DNA of 64,000 nt, from positions 558,001-622,000 of the forward strand of contig DAOMOK010000001.1 in assembly GCA_035444285.1 (NCBI GenBank). Direction: 5' to 3'. Source of the stretch: CAADGU01 sp035444285 (GTDB lineage: Bacteria > Chloroflexota > Anaerolineae > Promineifilales > Promineifilaceae). The translations under genes and the position numbers were made by a program. Positions 24,789 through 34,051 of this stretch are shown piece after piece. Under the pieces are notes generated by a model. It did no database searches. It saw only the letters and a program-made list of their open reading frames with translations, and had not been told where the DNA came from. Each line of letters opens with the position of its first letter. Positions within the stretch are counted from its first letter, which is position 1.

Positions 24789-25765
24789 ACTTGTTCCCCA
24801 ACACCATCCAAAACCTCCAAATTTTGCTCAAACAAACGGTTGCCCCCCAACCGTCGCGCCAGCCAAAAGGTACACAATGGCCCCAGTGTAAACACCGAAA
24901 CCAGCGTGGTGACCCGTACTAACAAGATGGTGAGCAAACTTTCCTCAATCCCGGCCCCGGTCAATTGCGAAAACAGCGACACCATCGCCTCTTGCAGCCC
25001 AATGTTGCCCGGCGTCAGGCTAACTACCGCCGAATAGATATTGGCCAGACTGACAATAAACGCCGCTCCCCAAGAAACGGCAATGCCCAGACTACGATAC
25101 GCCAGCCAAAAGGAAAGCCCATTGGATAAAAAAAGCAGCAGCGTAAAAAGGGTCAACCGCATTAACAAACGGCGATCTGTTTTAATAGCATCCCAGCCAG
25201 CCAGCGCCGTGTTTGCCAGGAGGAAGAGCCGGTTGTTTGCCGGAAAGCGGAAGGAAGGGATGAGCAGCACAATCAGGATACCCCCCGCCATCATCAGGAA
25301 AAATACCACCAGGAACCAGGCGGCAGGCACGGCCGTTGTTAACCACAACGCCAGCACGGCATTCACCACTCCTGTTACAAAAAAGATCACAAAATAGGTT
25401 GCCGCCAGCCAGGCGGCAAATTGGGCATAGGCAATGTGGTGCTGCAACTTCAAATAGGTAGCCCGAATAAGCATACCCCCGGAAAAAGGCATGATGTAGT
25501 TAAACAGCGCCGTCATGTAGGCCAGGCTAAACCACTCCATTGGACTTAGTGTCACGGCGAACTTTTGGGCGATCAGATAAAGCAGCACTCCATTCAACCC
25601 CAGAAAGATAATGCGCACCCCAATGAGCAAAAGCACCTGTACGGCCGTTAAATTCCCCAAAAGCTGCCAGATTTCCTGGTTGGCGCGCAAATAAACCACA
25701 ACGGCGACAATGGCCCCCACCGCCACCAGGATGGCAAACGCATTGACCCAAAATCGTCGGCTCAT
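24785..25765 (-). CDS. Lysylphosphatidylglycerol synthase-type transmembrane protein (AglD/UPF0104-like)
   Basis: This 326-residue polytopic membrane protein has about eight helices. The C-terminal half holds VSLTPGNIGLQEAMVSLF, the hallmark of the UPF0104/LPG-synthase TM family, which transports or flips lipids. In glycosylation operons, members act with dolichyl/undecaprenyl-phosphate sugar transferases. Its neighbour on the 5' side is such a GT2 transferase, and ATGA overlaps occur at both ends. A role in moving a lipid carrier is inferred, since no lysyl-transferase domain is fused. Confidence 0.83.
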   Translation of the reverse strand: MSRRFWVNAFAILVAVGAIVAVVVYLRANQEIWQLLGNLTAVQVLLLIGVRIIFLGLNGVLLYLIAQKFAVTLSPMEWFSLAYMTALFNYIMPFSGGMLIRATYLKLQHHIAYAQFAAWLAATYFVIFFVTGVVNAVLALWLTTAVPAAWFLVVFFLMMAGGILIVLLIPSFRFPANNRLFLLANTALAGWDAIKTDRRLLMRLTLFTLLLFLSNGLSFWLAYRSLGIAVSWGAAFIVSLANIYSAVVSLTPGNIGLQEAMVSLFSQLTGAGIEESLLTILLVRVTTLVSVFTLGPLCTFWLARRLGGNRLFEQNLEVLDGVGEQV

Positions 25766-26676
25766 AGCTCTTGCTCGTAATCGGCCGTATCGCTGCGTAT
25801 GTAGCGCAATTGGGCCACCTGTTCAGACACCAGCCCCACCATAAACACCACAATGGAAATGGTCATCAGCATGGCTGAGGTTGGCCCATAGCGCGTGTTG
25901 AGAAAGAGAACTTTGAACAGACCATAAAAAAAGCCGGTGGCAAATAGCAGTACGCTCACAGGCAAAAAGACTTTCATGGGTGAATAGAGGGTGGCGATTT
26001 TGAGAATGATCATCAAAAAGCGAGAACCGTCTCGAAATAGCTTGATTTTGCTTTTGCCCACCCGCTTGTGGGCCACAATGGGCACGTATTTCAGACTGTA
26101 ACCGCCTCGCACCACCGCCAACGTAATGGTGGTGGGATAAGAAAAGGTGTTGGGCAGCAAGTAGACCAGACTTTTCGCCAACTCGGCGCGGATGAGGCGA
26201 AAACCAGAGGTCAGATCGTCAATTGGTCGTTCACACACATAGCTGGCAAAGAGGTTATAAATCATGTTTGCCAGGTCACGATGTCTGGCGCTTTCCGATT
26301 CACGGGTACGTGCCCCTACAACCATATCGTGCCGGGGTACATGTTCCAGCAGGCGGGGAATATCGGCCGGTTTGTGTTGCCCGTCGGCGTCCATCATCAG
26401 CACATAGCGCCCTTTAGCCCGGCGAATGCCGGACTTCACGGCCGCGCCATTGCCAATGTTGTAGGGATGTTGAATGAGGGTGATGTGGTCGTCGGCGACG
26501 GCCGTTACCCGCTCCGCCGACCCATCCGATGAGCCATCATCCACCACTAAAATCTCATACATCACCTCTGGCAAATGGTGGGCCATTTCCGCCACCAGGT
26601 GATGCAACACGGCCGTAATGCTTTCCGCTTCGTTGTACATGGGCAAAATGATGGATAGATACGGCCGTTCGCTCAT
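25762..26676 (-). CDS. GT2 glycosyltransferase, polyprenyl-phosphate sugar synthase-like (DPM1/GtrB type)
   Basis: This 304-residue enzyme makes a polyprenyl-phosphate sugar from a nucleotide sugar. The catalytic GT-A domain shows SIILPMYNEAESI at the N-terminus, VVDDGSSDGS, and MMDADGQHKPADIP, which carries the metal-binding DxD. Two C-terminal hydrophobic helices (near 240-265 and 275-295) anchor it to the membrane, as in GtrB-type proteins. It is coupled by ATGA overlaps to the membrane GT upstream and the flippase-like gene downstream. It is likely to supply the activated sugar for the polytopic transferase in the same operon. Confidence 0.87.
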   Translation of the reverse strand: MSERPYLSIILPMYNEAESITAVLHHLVAEMAHHLPEVMYEILVVDDGSSDGSAERVTAVADDHITLIQHPYNIGNGAAVKSGIRRAKGRYVLMMDADGQHKPADIPRLLEHVPRHDMVVGARTRESESARHRDLANMIYNLFASYVCERPIDDLTSGFRLIRAELAKSLVYLLPNTFSYPTTITLAVVRGGYSLKYVPIVAHKRVGKSKIKLFRDGSRFLMIILKIATLYSPMKVFLPVSVLLFATGFFYGLFKVLFLNTRYGPTSAMLMTISIVVFMVGLVSEQVAQLRYIRSDTADYEQEL

Positions 26677-28349
26677 GGTGCTCGCTCCAATTCATACACA
26701 TAAGGAGCAATGGGGCGCAAAGCCACATCTCCCACCTGCTCCGGCACCGGCAGCGGGACATATTCCAATGGCAGTACCGCTATTAGCGTGACTCCATCTG
26801 CTGACAGTCGGGCCACCAGGTCAGCCAGCGCCACCTCATCTGCCACGTACAACATTGTCTTGTCCCGCACGCCTGCCAGGTGCGCCGCCATAAACGGGCC
26901 ATTGGTCAGCACCACAGGCGCAGGTAGCGCTTCAATGTTGGCCTGCAATTCCCCCGCCAACCGATGCTCCCCTACTTGCACCCACAGCCCGGCCAGTTGA
27001 ATCACCACGCTTAGCCCCACCAACCCCCACAATGTCCAGCGCAGTGCCGTACTTACTGCTCCGTCCGCCACGGCCGCATACGACTGATAAGCATATGCCG
27101 CCAGATAAACCAACAGGGGTATTATGGGTAGCAAATACCGCGTACCCCATTGCAATCCGCCGGATGTGGGCCATAAAAAGAGCATCAACCCCAGAAAGAG
27201 CAGTGCGGTGGTCATAATGAGCCGGTAGATGGGTCGGTAACGGCCGTTGTCAACCCCGGCCGGTACAAATGCCAGACTAAGGGCAATGAGCGGCAGTGTG
27301 GTAATTAGACCGTGCAATGTGGAGGAGCGCAGCGCCACCCATACATACAACCCGTAACCGGCTACGCACAACCCTAACCCCAACAACAGAAACCGAGAGG
27401 TGCGCCACTTTTCTTGTCGCAGTGTCAAAATCAACAGTACCACTCCCACCAACACCAGCAACGCTGCCAAAAATGTAAGAATGGAGCGGGACTGAACGGT
27501 GATGAGCAGCCGCCCCAGGGTAATGGCCGGGTTATAGAGAACGTTCTCTGGCTCAAAGGCGTAGCTTTCCGGCACACCATATCCCAGTAAATTGGTCGCC
27601 AGCGCCATGCCCAACGGATGTCCCACCCATCGGTATTGCATCAGCCACAAAGGTACTGCACCGGCCAATGCCCCCAGCGCCAGCACAACGGCCGTTGTCC
27701 AGCGCGGCCACAGCATTGTCATGGTGGCCAACCCCAACGCTAATGCAAACACATACATCTCTGGGCGCTGTCCCAACCCTATGCCCAAGGCCACGCCGCC
27801 CCAAAACGCCGGCTGCCACCGATCCTGCATGGCTGCCCGGCTGACCCCATAGACAGCCCAGGCAGCGCAAGCGACCGCGGGCGTATGATCCCACAACTCC
27901 ATGGCATAAAAAAAGAGGGGTGTGCCTATGGCCGTTACCCAAAACCAGCCCACCGCTCCAGAAACATTGGTTAACCGCAGCAGCATGTACACGGCAACGG
28001 CCGTCAGCACTGTGCCCAGCACCGGCACAATCACCAGCCCTACTTCCCCAAACAACGCATAAAATCCCGCCGCCGCCAATGGCACAAAAGGGGTGATGTT
28101 CAAAAAAATCTGCCCATCTACCAACGCATAGGCAAAATAAAAGGGGATATGCTGCAAATTGGGGTCATACATCTGGCCTGGATATGTAACCGCTAACGAT
28201 TGTCCGCCATTATCCAGCAACGCCTGCACTTGCCAGAACCGCAACCCGACATCACTGAGCAAAAAGGTGCGCGTTGTTGCCAGATACCCACCCAACCCCA
28301 ACAGCAGCAAAAACAGCCCCAATACATGCAGCCACAAGCGGTTTTTCAT
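26673..28349 (-). CDS. Polytopic GT-C glycosyltransferase-like membrane protein
   Basis: This 558-residue membrane protein has about a dozen hydrophobic helices and a soluble C-terminal domain of about 120 residues. It looks like a polyprenyl-phosphate-dependent mannosyl- or arabinosyltransferase of the PMT/ArnT group: the first luminal loop has LLSDVGLRFWQVQALLDNG and a following acidic/aromatic stretch. No precise family can be named. It is the first gene of the ATGA-coupled operon running to 23331. The ATG at 28349 lacks a strong ribosome site. Confidence 0.7.
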   Translation of the reverse strand: MKNRLWLHVLGLFLLLLGLGGYLATTRTFLLSDVGLRFWQVQALLDNGGQSLAVTYPGQMYDPNLQHIPFYFAYALVDGQIFLNITPFVPLAAAGFYALFGEVGLVIVPVLGTVLTAVAVYMLLRLTNVSGAVGWFWVTAIGTPLFFYAMELWDHTPAVACAAWAVYGVSRAAMQDRWQPAFWGGVALGIGLGQRPEMYVFALALGLATMTMLWPRWTTAVVLALGALAGAVPLWLMQYRWVGHPLGMALATNLLGYGVPESYAFEPENVLYNPAITLGRLLITVQSRSILTFLAALLVLVGVVLLILTLRQEKWRTSRFLLLGLGLCVAGYGLYVWVALRSSTLHGLITTLPLIALSLAFVPAGVDNGRYRPIYRLIMTTALLFLGLMLFLWPTSGGLQWGTRYLLPIIPLLVYLAAYAYQSYAAVADGAVSTALRWTLWGLVGLSVVIQLAGLWVQVGEHRLAGELQANIEALPAPVVLTNGPFMAAHLAGVRDKTMLYVADEVALADLVARLSADGVTLIAVLPLEYVPLPVPEQVGDVALRPIAPYVYELERAP

Positions 28350-28417
28350 GAACGCATTGTACCTGCCGCCTGTCGTCTCACCAAGAGTGCCGTGTTTCCT
28401 ATTGTGCTAAAGGCCCA

Positions 28418-29548
28418 TCATTCCAACACGAAGATATTCTTTTTCGCCCCCATTTCTTTCAAAATTTTGGGCCAGACGGTAACGCTGACTTCGCCCAGGT
28501 GGGCTTTGTGCAGCAGCATCATCAGAGTGCGCGATTGCCCAATGCCGCCGCCAATGCTCAACGGAATCTCGTCGTTCAGGATCGCCTTGTGATAGGGCAG
28601 GTTCAAGAATTCAAGCTGCCCCGTCATCTCAAGCTGCTGCACCAGGGTGCGTTTGTTGACGCGGACGCCCATGGAAGACAGCTCATGGCGGCGGCGGGTG
28701 ACCGGGTTCCAGACCAGGATGTCGCCGTTTAGTCCGTGCATGGGACGGCCGTCCTCGGAAACCGTCGGCGTCACCCAATCATCATAGTCGGCGGCGCGTA
28801 GTTCGTGTGGGTAGCCATCGCGCAGCGTCCAGCCAATGCCGTAAATGAAGACGGCGGGGAATTCTTGCAGCACGGCCGTTTCCCGCTGTTTGCGTGGCAG
28901 GTTGGGGAACATGTCCAAAATATCTTCGGCGTGCAAGAAGGTCAGTTCTTCGGGCAAGTCGGGGTAGCGGTCATCGCGCAGTTTGGGGAACATGCCATGC
29001 ACGTAGCTTTCCGCGCCCTTAATCACCTTCCAGATTTTGGCGACAACGGCCGTCAGAAATTCCAGATTACGCTGCTCCTCAGTAATTGTGCGCTCCCAAT
29101 CCCACTGATCCACATAGGCGCTGTGGTCATGATCCAGAAAATAATCCTTGCGCACAGCACGCATGTCCGTGATCAACCCTTCACCCGGCTGCATGTCGAA
29201 TTGCTTGAGCGCCATGCGCTTCCATTTGGTCGCCGCCTGTACGACTTCAGCGTCAACGGGGTGCTGGTCGTAATCATTGCTGATGTGGAAACGCACCGGC
29301 GTGCGCGAGCCGTCCCGATCCAGATAATCGTTGACGCCACTGTCCACATCCACAATCAGCGGCACCGTAACCATCATCAGGTTTAGCTCTTTGCACAGGT
29401 TCTCTTCGATATATTGTTTGGCAGCAAAAATCGCCTGTTGGGTTTCTTTAGGTGTCAGCAAGGAACGGTAATCATCCGGCAGAACGTGCCACAAATCATC
29501 ATAATTACCAATGCCTGGCCCGGCCAAATCGGCAACTTTATTGAGCAT
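28418..29548 (-). CDS. asnA: Aspartate-ammonia ligase
   Basis: This cytoplasmic AMP-forming asparagine synthetase makes asparagine from aspartate, ammonia and ATP. Sequence features are the class II aminoacyl-tRNA-synthetase-like core: LNLMMVTVPLIVDVDSGVND, RTPVRFHISND, and the ending LSIGGGIGQSRTLMMLLHKAHLGEV, which binds ATP. The protein is 376 residues, about 40-50 longer than the typical 330-residue AsnA, because of an N-terminal extension. The ATG is preceded by AAGGAG. It is transcribed alone, with a 225-bp gap before it. Confidence 0.93.
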   Translation of the reverse strand: MLNKVADLAGPGIGNYDDLWHVLPDDYRSLLTPKETQQAIFAAKQYIEENLCKELNLMMVTVPLIVDVDSGVNDYLDRDGSRTPVRFHISNDYDQHPVDAEVVQAATKWKRMALKQFDMQPGEGLITDMRAVRKDYFLDHDHSAYVDQWDWERTITEEQRNLEFLTAVVAKIWKVIKGAESYVHGMFPKLRDDRYPDLPEELTFLHAEDILDMFPNLPRKQRETAVLQEFPAVFIYGIGWTLRDGYPHELRAADYDDWVTPTVSEDGRPMHGLNGDILVWNPVTRRRHELSSMGVRVNKRTLVQQLEMTGQLEFLNLPYHKAILNDEIPLSIGGGIGQSRTLMMLLHKAHLGEVSVTVWPKILKEMGAKKNIFVLE

Positions 29549-29773
29549 GATCTTTTCTCCTTGTCAAACTAGGGGATTTGGTAAGCTGGACGCTCTTTGG
29601 AGAGGGAAGCGGGCGCGATGAGAGAAGACATCCGCCCATAGGGTAGACAGCCACGGCCGTGCTGTCATGTATCAGTTGTCACCCGTTGCCGGGCAAAGTG
29701 TCACGTTGTGGGATTCGTGAGCCGTGAGCCGTGAGCCGTGAGTCGGGATCGATTACCGATCACGGATTACCGA
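29549..29773. other. 225-bp intergenic region upstream of asnA
   Basis: The region holds a 21-base palindrome at 29645-29665 (GACAGC at one end, GCTGTC at the other, ACGGCCGT in the middle), a short CCCG-gcaa-CGGG hairpin, and two heptamer arrays. I looked for a T-box antiterminator because the downstream gene is asnA but found no T-box consensus. A promoter for asnA must lie here or upstream. Confidence 0.4.
29717..29744. repeat. 7-bp tandem repeat (GTGAGCC family), four units
   Basis: Three exact GTGAGCC units and a GTGAGTC follow one another, directly before the GATTACC-family array. Confidence 0.85.
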
Positions 29774-29778
29774 TTACG
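29751..29778. repeat. 7-bp tandem repeat (GATTACC family), four units, over rfbB stop
   Basis: The units read GATTACC, GATCACG, GATTACC and GATTACG. The stop codon of the downstream-facing rfbB gene lies inside the last unit. Confidence 0.85.
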
Positions 29779-30796
29779 AACGCTGCCACCGGTGCCCATA
29801 CTGCTTTTCGTAGTATGCCTTAAACTCGCCGCTTTTAATTTTGCGCCACCACCATTCATTGTCACGGTACCACTGGGCGGTCTGGATAATGGCCTCATGT
29901 GGGGTGTGGTTTGGCTCCCAACCCAGGGCGCGGATTTTGTCTACGTTCATGCTGTAGCGGCGATCATGCCCTTCACGGTCTTTCACATAATGGATGAGAC
30001 TGGTGGGGCGGTCGAGCGTTTGCAGCAGCAGCTCAATCATTTCGATGTTTTCCATCTCTACGGCCGTGCCCACATTATACGTCTCGCCAATCACCCCCCG
30101 GTGCAGCACCATGTCAATCGCTTCACAATGGTCGGTGACATACTGGTATTCGCGCATCTGACGGCCGTCGCCATACACCGGCAGCGGCTCATGGTCAAGC
30201 GCATTGGTGGCAAACAGCGGCACCGCCTTCTCCGGGTACTGATAGGGGCCAATGTTGTTACTGCCGCGTGTAATCGTCACCGGCAGATCATAGGTGATGA
30301 AGTAGGCATTCACCAGCAAATCCGCGCTGGCTTTGCTGGCGGCATACGGGCTGCGCGGGGCCAAATTATCTGTTTCCAGGCTGGAACGGCCGTGGGGAAT
30401 ATGCCCATACACCTCATCCGTGCTGATCTGGTGATACCGCTCCAGCTTCAACTTACGCGCTGCTTCCAACAACACATACGTGCCATACACACTCGTCTGA
30501 ATAAATGCATCCGGGTCCATAATGGAGCGATCTACGTGCGTCTCCGCGGCAAAGTTCACAATCGTATCAATTTGCTGCTCATGCACCGTGCGCTCCACCA
30601 GCGCCGCATCACAAATATCCCCTTGCACAAAATGATACTGTGGATCGTCCTGTACACTGAGCAGATTGTCCAGATTACCGGCATAGGTCAGTTTGTCATA
30701 CACCACAATCCGGTAATTGGGATATTTCTGCCGCATGTACAAAACAAAATTTGCGCCGATAAAACCAGCGCCGCCTGTTACCATCAAATTTTTCAT
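29774..30796 (-). CDS. rfbB: dTDP-glucose 4,6-dehydratase
   Basis: This NAD-dependent short-chain dehydrogenase/reductase converts dTDP-glucose to dTDP-4-keto-6-deoxyglucose for rhamnose and other deoxysugars. Its 340 residues show TGGAGFIGANFVLYM (Rossmann, 7-21), VYDKLTYAGNLDNL, the catalytic-tetrad region with ISTDEVYG, and the YAASKASAD motif (Tyr near 152). The ATG is preceded by AAAGAGGAATAA. No rfbA, rfbC or rfbD is adjacent. It lies next to asnA in the same direction, 225 bp apart, and probably has an independent promoter; the product likely feeds surface-glycan synthesis. Confidence 0.93.
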   Translation of the reverse strand: MKNLMVTGGAGFIGANFVLYMRQKYPNYRIVVYDKLTYAGNLDNLLSVQDDPQYHFVQGDICDAALVERTVHEQQIDTIVNFAAETHVDRSIMDPDAFIQTSVYGTYVLLEAARKLKLERYHQISTDEVYGHIPHGRSSLETDNLAPRSPYAASKASADLLVNAYFITYDLPVTITRGSNNIGPYQYPEKAVPLFATNALDHEPLPVYGDGRQMREYQYVTDHCEAIDMVLHRGVIGETYNVGTAVEMENIEMIELLLQTLDRPTSLIHYVKDREGHDRRYSMNVDKIRALGWEPNHTPHEAIIQTAQWYRDNEWWWRKIKSGEFKAYYEKQYGHRWQRS

Positions 30797-30940
30797 TTAT
30801 TCCTCTTTGGAGATTGATTCAATCTTGGAGATTGCGCCAATCTAACAATAATGTGCTCGCAAGCCGGGTGGCATTTTAGCCAAATGACCTTGCACAGCCA
30901 ATAAACGGCTGTGCTATACTTTACCTACGCTGATGGATAA

Positions 30941-32545
30941 ATGCTTATGGACAGTACACACAATTACCTCATTGTCAGTGATTTTCATTTAAGTGAAGGG
31001 TGTAATCCCAACACCGGCCTGATTCATCCCAATGAGGATTTTTTTCAGGATGTGCCCTTTGCCCAACTGATTGTGCATCATGTGCAACTCAGCCGCCAGG
31101 CGACGGCGACCGATTTTTACCAGAAACCCTGGCGATTGGTGGTCAACGGCGACATGTTTGACTTTTTGCAGGTCACATCGCTGCCAGAGGAAGAAGATAA
31201 GTTAAAGGCCGTTACCAACAAAAAATACCACAAAGAGTTGAGCGCCAACGAGCAACTGTATGGGCTGGGAACGGAAGAAAAGGCGATCATTTGGAAACTG
31301 GAGACCATTGCTGCCGGACATCCGCTCTTTTTCCAGGCGTTGGCCTGGTTTTTGGCGCAGCCAGACAACCAGTTAATTGTGATGAAGGGCAACCATGATG
31401 TGGAAATGGCCTGGGCCGGGGCACAACAACGCCTGATGACATTGCTGATAGAAGCATATGAAGCCTGGCTCACGGCCGTGCCCCACACCCCCGAATCGCC
31501 ACTACCCCACCTGGCCGATATGCCCGCCGCCCTCACCCCTGAAGCCCTGGCAAATCAGGTGCGCTTCCCCCAAAAGTTCCTCTACCAGCGCAACCTGTTC
31601 TACATTGAACATGGCTGCCAGTATGACCCGGTGAACTTCTTTAATGACTTTGCCGACCCCCGCCTGATTGATGAAAAAGGGCAAATACAGGAGACTATCG
31701 AACTACCGGAAGGGTCTCTTTTTGTACGCTACTTCTTTAATGAAATTGAAGCCATCCACCCCTTTGCCGACAATTTCAAACCAATCACGCGCTATTTTTT
31801 CTGGCTGGTAGCCAATGCGCCCGGCCATATGAAAGACTTTGCCCAGGTCTTGCTGCAATACCGGGAAGCCCGTAAACAGGTGAATGTTAAGGCAAAGAAA
31901 AAGGTGAAATACCAACGGCAGGAAAACGGCCGTACCATTCCCGATCCCTTCCTGGCGCCCTTGTTAGACATTCAGGAAAACATGCGGGCAGAGATGGCGG
32001 CCCATTCAAAACAAACGACGCGGCGTATGATCGGTAGTGTGTTGCTCATGTTGTTGGCGCTGCTGCTATTGGCAGGCGCGGTGCGTGCCCTGGCAATAGG
32101 CGAGTATGGGTTAATGGTGGTGGCGCTGTTTTTTACGGCCGTCTGTCTGGCTGCCGGCGGTGCGCTTTTCCAATCGCTGAATGAGTTATTGGCCAACCCG
32201 TACCTGTATACGGTAGCGCAGCAGGTGGCAGAACTGGTAAACGGCCGTCCCACTCCTTCCATCGGCCCCGTGCGTTACTTTATCTTCGGCCATGACCATG
32301 CCGCCCGCCTCATGCTGCTAGACAACAACGATGATCCGCACCATCCAGGCTACCGTCAATGGTATATCAACACCGGTAGTTGGATTCCCGTTTTCAGCCA
32401 GGAGGAGCAGCTCACCCGCCCCGCCGCCAACCTCACCTTTCTGCGGCTGGTACCGTCTCGGCTGGCAAACGGCAGCGATATACCCGAACTTCTGCGCTGG
32501 TCAGAAGACGCCAACGCTCCCCGCCCGGCCCGTCTGTTTGAGTAA
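30941..32545 (+). CDS. Calcineurin-like metallophosphoesterase with two membrane helices
   Basis: This 534-residue protein carries the metal-binding motifs of the calcineurin-like superfamily: SDFHLSEG at about 14, NGDMFDFL at about 70, KGNHDVEMAW at about 148, a later ERG-like HG in IEHGCQYDP at about 225, and FGHDHAAR near 450. Between the NHD and GHD blocks are two hydrophobic helices (about 365-387 and 393-415), so the enzyme is probably membrane-attached with both halves of the active site on the same face. Its nearest family type is the large UDP-diacylglucosamine-like or general phosphohydrolases; substrate unknown. ATG 30941 or 30947 may be the start; no strong ribosome site. Confidence 0.82.
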   Translation: MLMDSTHNYLIVSDFHLSEGCNPNTGLIHPNEDFFQDVPFAQLIVHHVQLSRQATATDFYQKPWRLVVNGDMFDFLQVTSLPEEEDKLKAVTNKKYHKELSANEQLYGLGTEEKAIIWKLETIAAGHPLFFQALAWFLAQPDNQLIVMKGNHDVEMAWAGAQQRLMTLLIEAYEAWLTAVPHTPESPLPHLADMPAALTPEALANQVRFPQKFLYQRNLFYIEHGCQYDPVNFFNDFADPRLIDEKGQIQETIELPEGSLFVRYFFNEIEAIHPFADNFKPITRYFFWLVANAPGHMKDFAQVLLQYREARKQVNVKAKKKVKYQRQENGRTIPDPFLAPLLDIQENMRAEMAAHSKQTTRRMIGSVLLMLLALLLLAGAVRALAIGEYGLMVVALFFTAVCLAAGGALFQSLNELLANPYLYTVAQQVAELVNGRPTPSIGPVRYFIFGHDHAARLMLLDNNDDPHHPGYRQWYINTGSWIPVFSQEEQLTRPAANLTFLRLVPSRLANGSDIPELLRWSEDANAPRPARLFE

Positions 32546-32562
32546 GGCTGGTTGCCACCGTC

Positions 32563-33990
32563 TCAAGCCTTGTGCGCCATTTCTTCGCCAAAGTCAAGCA
32601 GGGCTTTGACACGGCCGTCATCCGGCGCTTCGGCATATACCCGCAAGACAGGCTCCGTGCCAGACGGCCGTATCAGCAGCCAACTGCCATCATTCAGGTA
32701 ATACTTCACCCCATCCACCGTCTGCACATCGTCCACCGCCACACCGGCAATCGCCGCCGGGGCCGCATCCAGTAACAACTGCACCATCTGCTTCTTTTCC
32801 ACCGGGCGCGTTAATTTCATGTCCGTCCGCGCATACTGCGCCGGGCCATATTGCGCCAGTAATTCCTCCACCAACTTGTGCAGTGGCATTTTAGCTGCCG
32901 CCATCACCTCCAACAGCAGCAGACCTATCAGCACCCCGTCCCCCTCAGGGATGTGCCCCTTGATGCTCATGCCGCCCGATTCCTCGCCACCCATCACCAC
33001 CCCATTGGCAATCATCAAATCGGCGATGTGGTTAAAGCCAACCGGCGTCTCCACCAGTTCCAGACCATGTTTGGCGGCGATGCGGTCAATCATGCGCGTG
33101 GTGGAGACGGTGCGCACTACCTTGCCCCGCCAGCCGCGATTTTCCAGCAGATAACGCAGCACCAGAGCAAAAATACGGTGCGGGTCTACAAAGTTACCCT
33201 GGTTATCCACCGCGCCAATGCGATCGGCGTCGCCATCGGTTGCCAGCCCCACATCCCAATGCCCCGCCTGAATGGTGGACATGAGCAGCCCCAAATGGCG
33301 GGCAATCGGTTCCGGATGGATGCCGCCAAAACCGGGGTTCATCTCGTGGCGGATGTTGTGGACATAGGTACGGCCGCGCGCCAGCATCTCGCCAATCACC
33401 CCTCGCCCTGCGCCATACATGCCGTCAGCCACCACGCGCAGCTCGCCAGCAGAGATGATGTCCAGATCAAGCAAGGTGCTGAGATGTTCATAGTAAGCCC
33501 AGGCGGGATCAAATTTCTTGATGCGGTCGGTACGAATGGCTTCCTGTAAATCCATCAGGTTGGGGCCGCGGGCTTCGGCCAGGGCGCTTTCCAGCAGGTG
33601 CTCCACCCGCTTGTGCGCAGATGGGCTGGCCGAACCTCCGTAGCTGGCCTTGAGCTTGACGCCGTTATAACGCGGCGGATTGTGGCTGGCGGTGATCATC
33701 ACACCGGCTGTTGCCTGCTTATGCAAGACGGCATAGCTGATGGCTGGCGTGGGCGTGTCGGCGCGGGCCAGCCAGGTATCAATGTGGTTGGCGGCCATCA
33801 CGCGGGCCACCTCGGCCGCGTACCGGTCAGAGAGGAAGCGCGTGTCAAAGCCAATGACCACGCTGGGGTTTTGCCTGCTTTCTTCCAACACATAATCGGC
33901 GATGGCCTGGGCCACCAGGCGCAGATTGGCAAAAGTAAAAGTTTCGCTAATGACGGCGCGCCAGCCGTCGGTGCCAAATTTAATGGTCAT
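32563..33990 (-). CDS. Phosphoglucomutase/phosphomannomutase (alpha-D-phosphohexomutase)
   Basis: This 475-residue phosphohexomutase has four canonical blocks: N-terminal FGTDGWRAV, the phosphoserine loop GVMITASHNPPRYNG (Ser near 105), the metal-binding DGDADRIG near 235, and the C-terminal phosphate-binding RPSGTEPVLRVYAE. It interconverts hexose 1- and 6-phosphates for glycan or nucleotide-sugar precursors. The ATG follows GACAGGAG. The catalytic residues are intact. It overlaps no neighbour, but a hairpin follows its upstream gap. Specificity (glucose, mannose or glucosamine) cannot be read from the motifs. Confidence 0.92.
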   Translation of the reverse strand: MTIKFGTDGWRAVISETFTFANLRLVAQAIADYVLEESRQNPSVVIGFDTRFLSDRYAAEVARVMAANHIDTWLARADTPTPAISYAVLHKQATAGVMITASHNPPRYNGVKLKASYGGSASPSAHKRVEHLLESALAEARGPNLMDLQEAIRTDRIKKFDPAWAYYEHLSTLLDLDIISAGELRVVADGMYGAGRGVIGEMLARGRTYVHNIRHEMNPGFGGIHPEPIARHLGLLMSTIQAGHWDVGLATDGDADRIGAVDNQGNFVDPHRIFALVLRYLLENRGWRGKVVRTVSTTRMIDRIAAKHGLELVETPVGFNHIADLMIANGVVMGGEESGGMSIKGHIPEGDGVLIGLLLLEVMAAAKMPLHKLVEELLAQYGPAQYARTDMKLTRPVEKKQMVQLLLDAAPAAIAGVAVDDVQTVDGVKYYLNDGSWLLIRPSGTEPVLRVYAEAPDDGRVKALLDFGEEMAHKA

Positions 33991-34008
33991 GTTTCTCCTG
34001 TCCTGAGG

Positions 34009-34051
34009 CGTGATGCGTGACCAGGAAACCGATTACGGGTCACGCATCACG
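34009..34051. repeat. 14-bp inverted repeat (CGTGATGCGTGACC) in phosphohexomutase leader
   Basis: CGTGATGCGTGACC at 34009-34022 pairs with GGTCACGCATCACG at 34038-34051; the loop contains CGATTACG. It is built of the same heptamers as the tandem arrays and sits between the glycerate kinase stop and the phosphohexomutase start. Confidence 0.75.

Noticed and set aside
29549..29773. T-box riboswitch upstream of asnA
   Set aside because: The position is typical, but no T-box consensus or antiterminator was seen on the minus strand; only a palindrome and heptamer arrays.
29738..30817. Long plus-strand open frame opposite rfbB
   Set aside because: It is a shadow of the strongly supported rfbB frame, with no ribosome site, domain or codon bias of its own.
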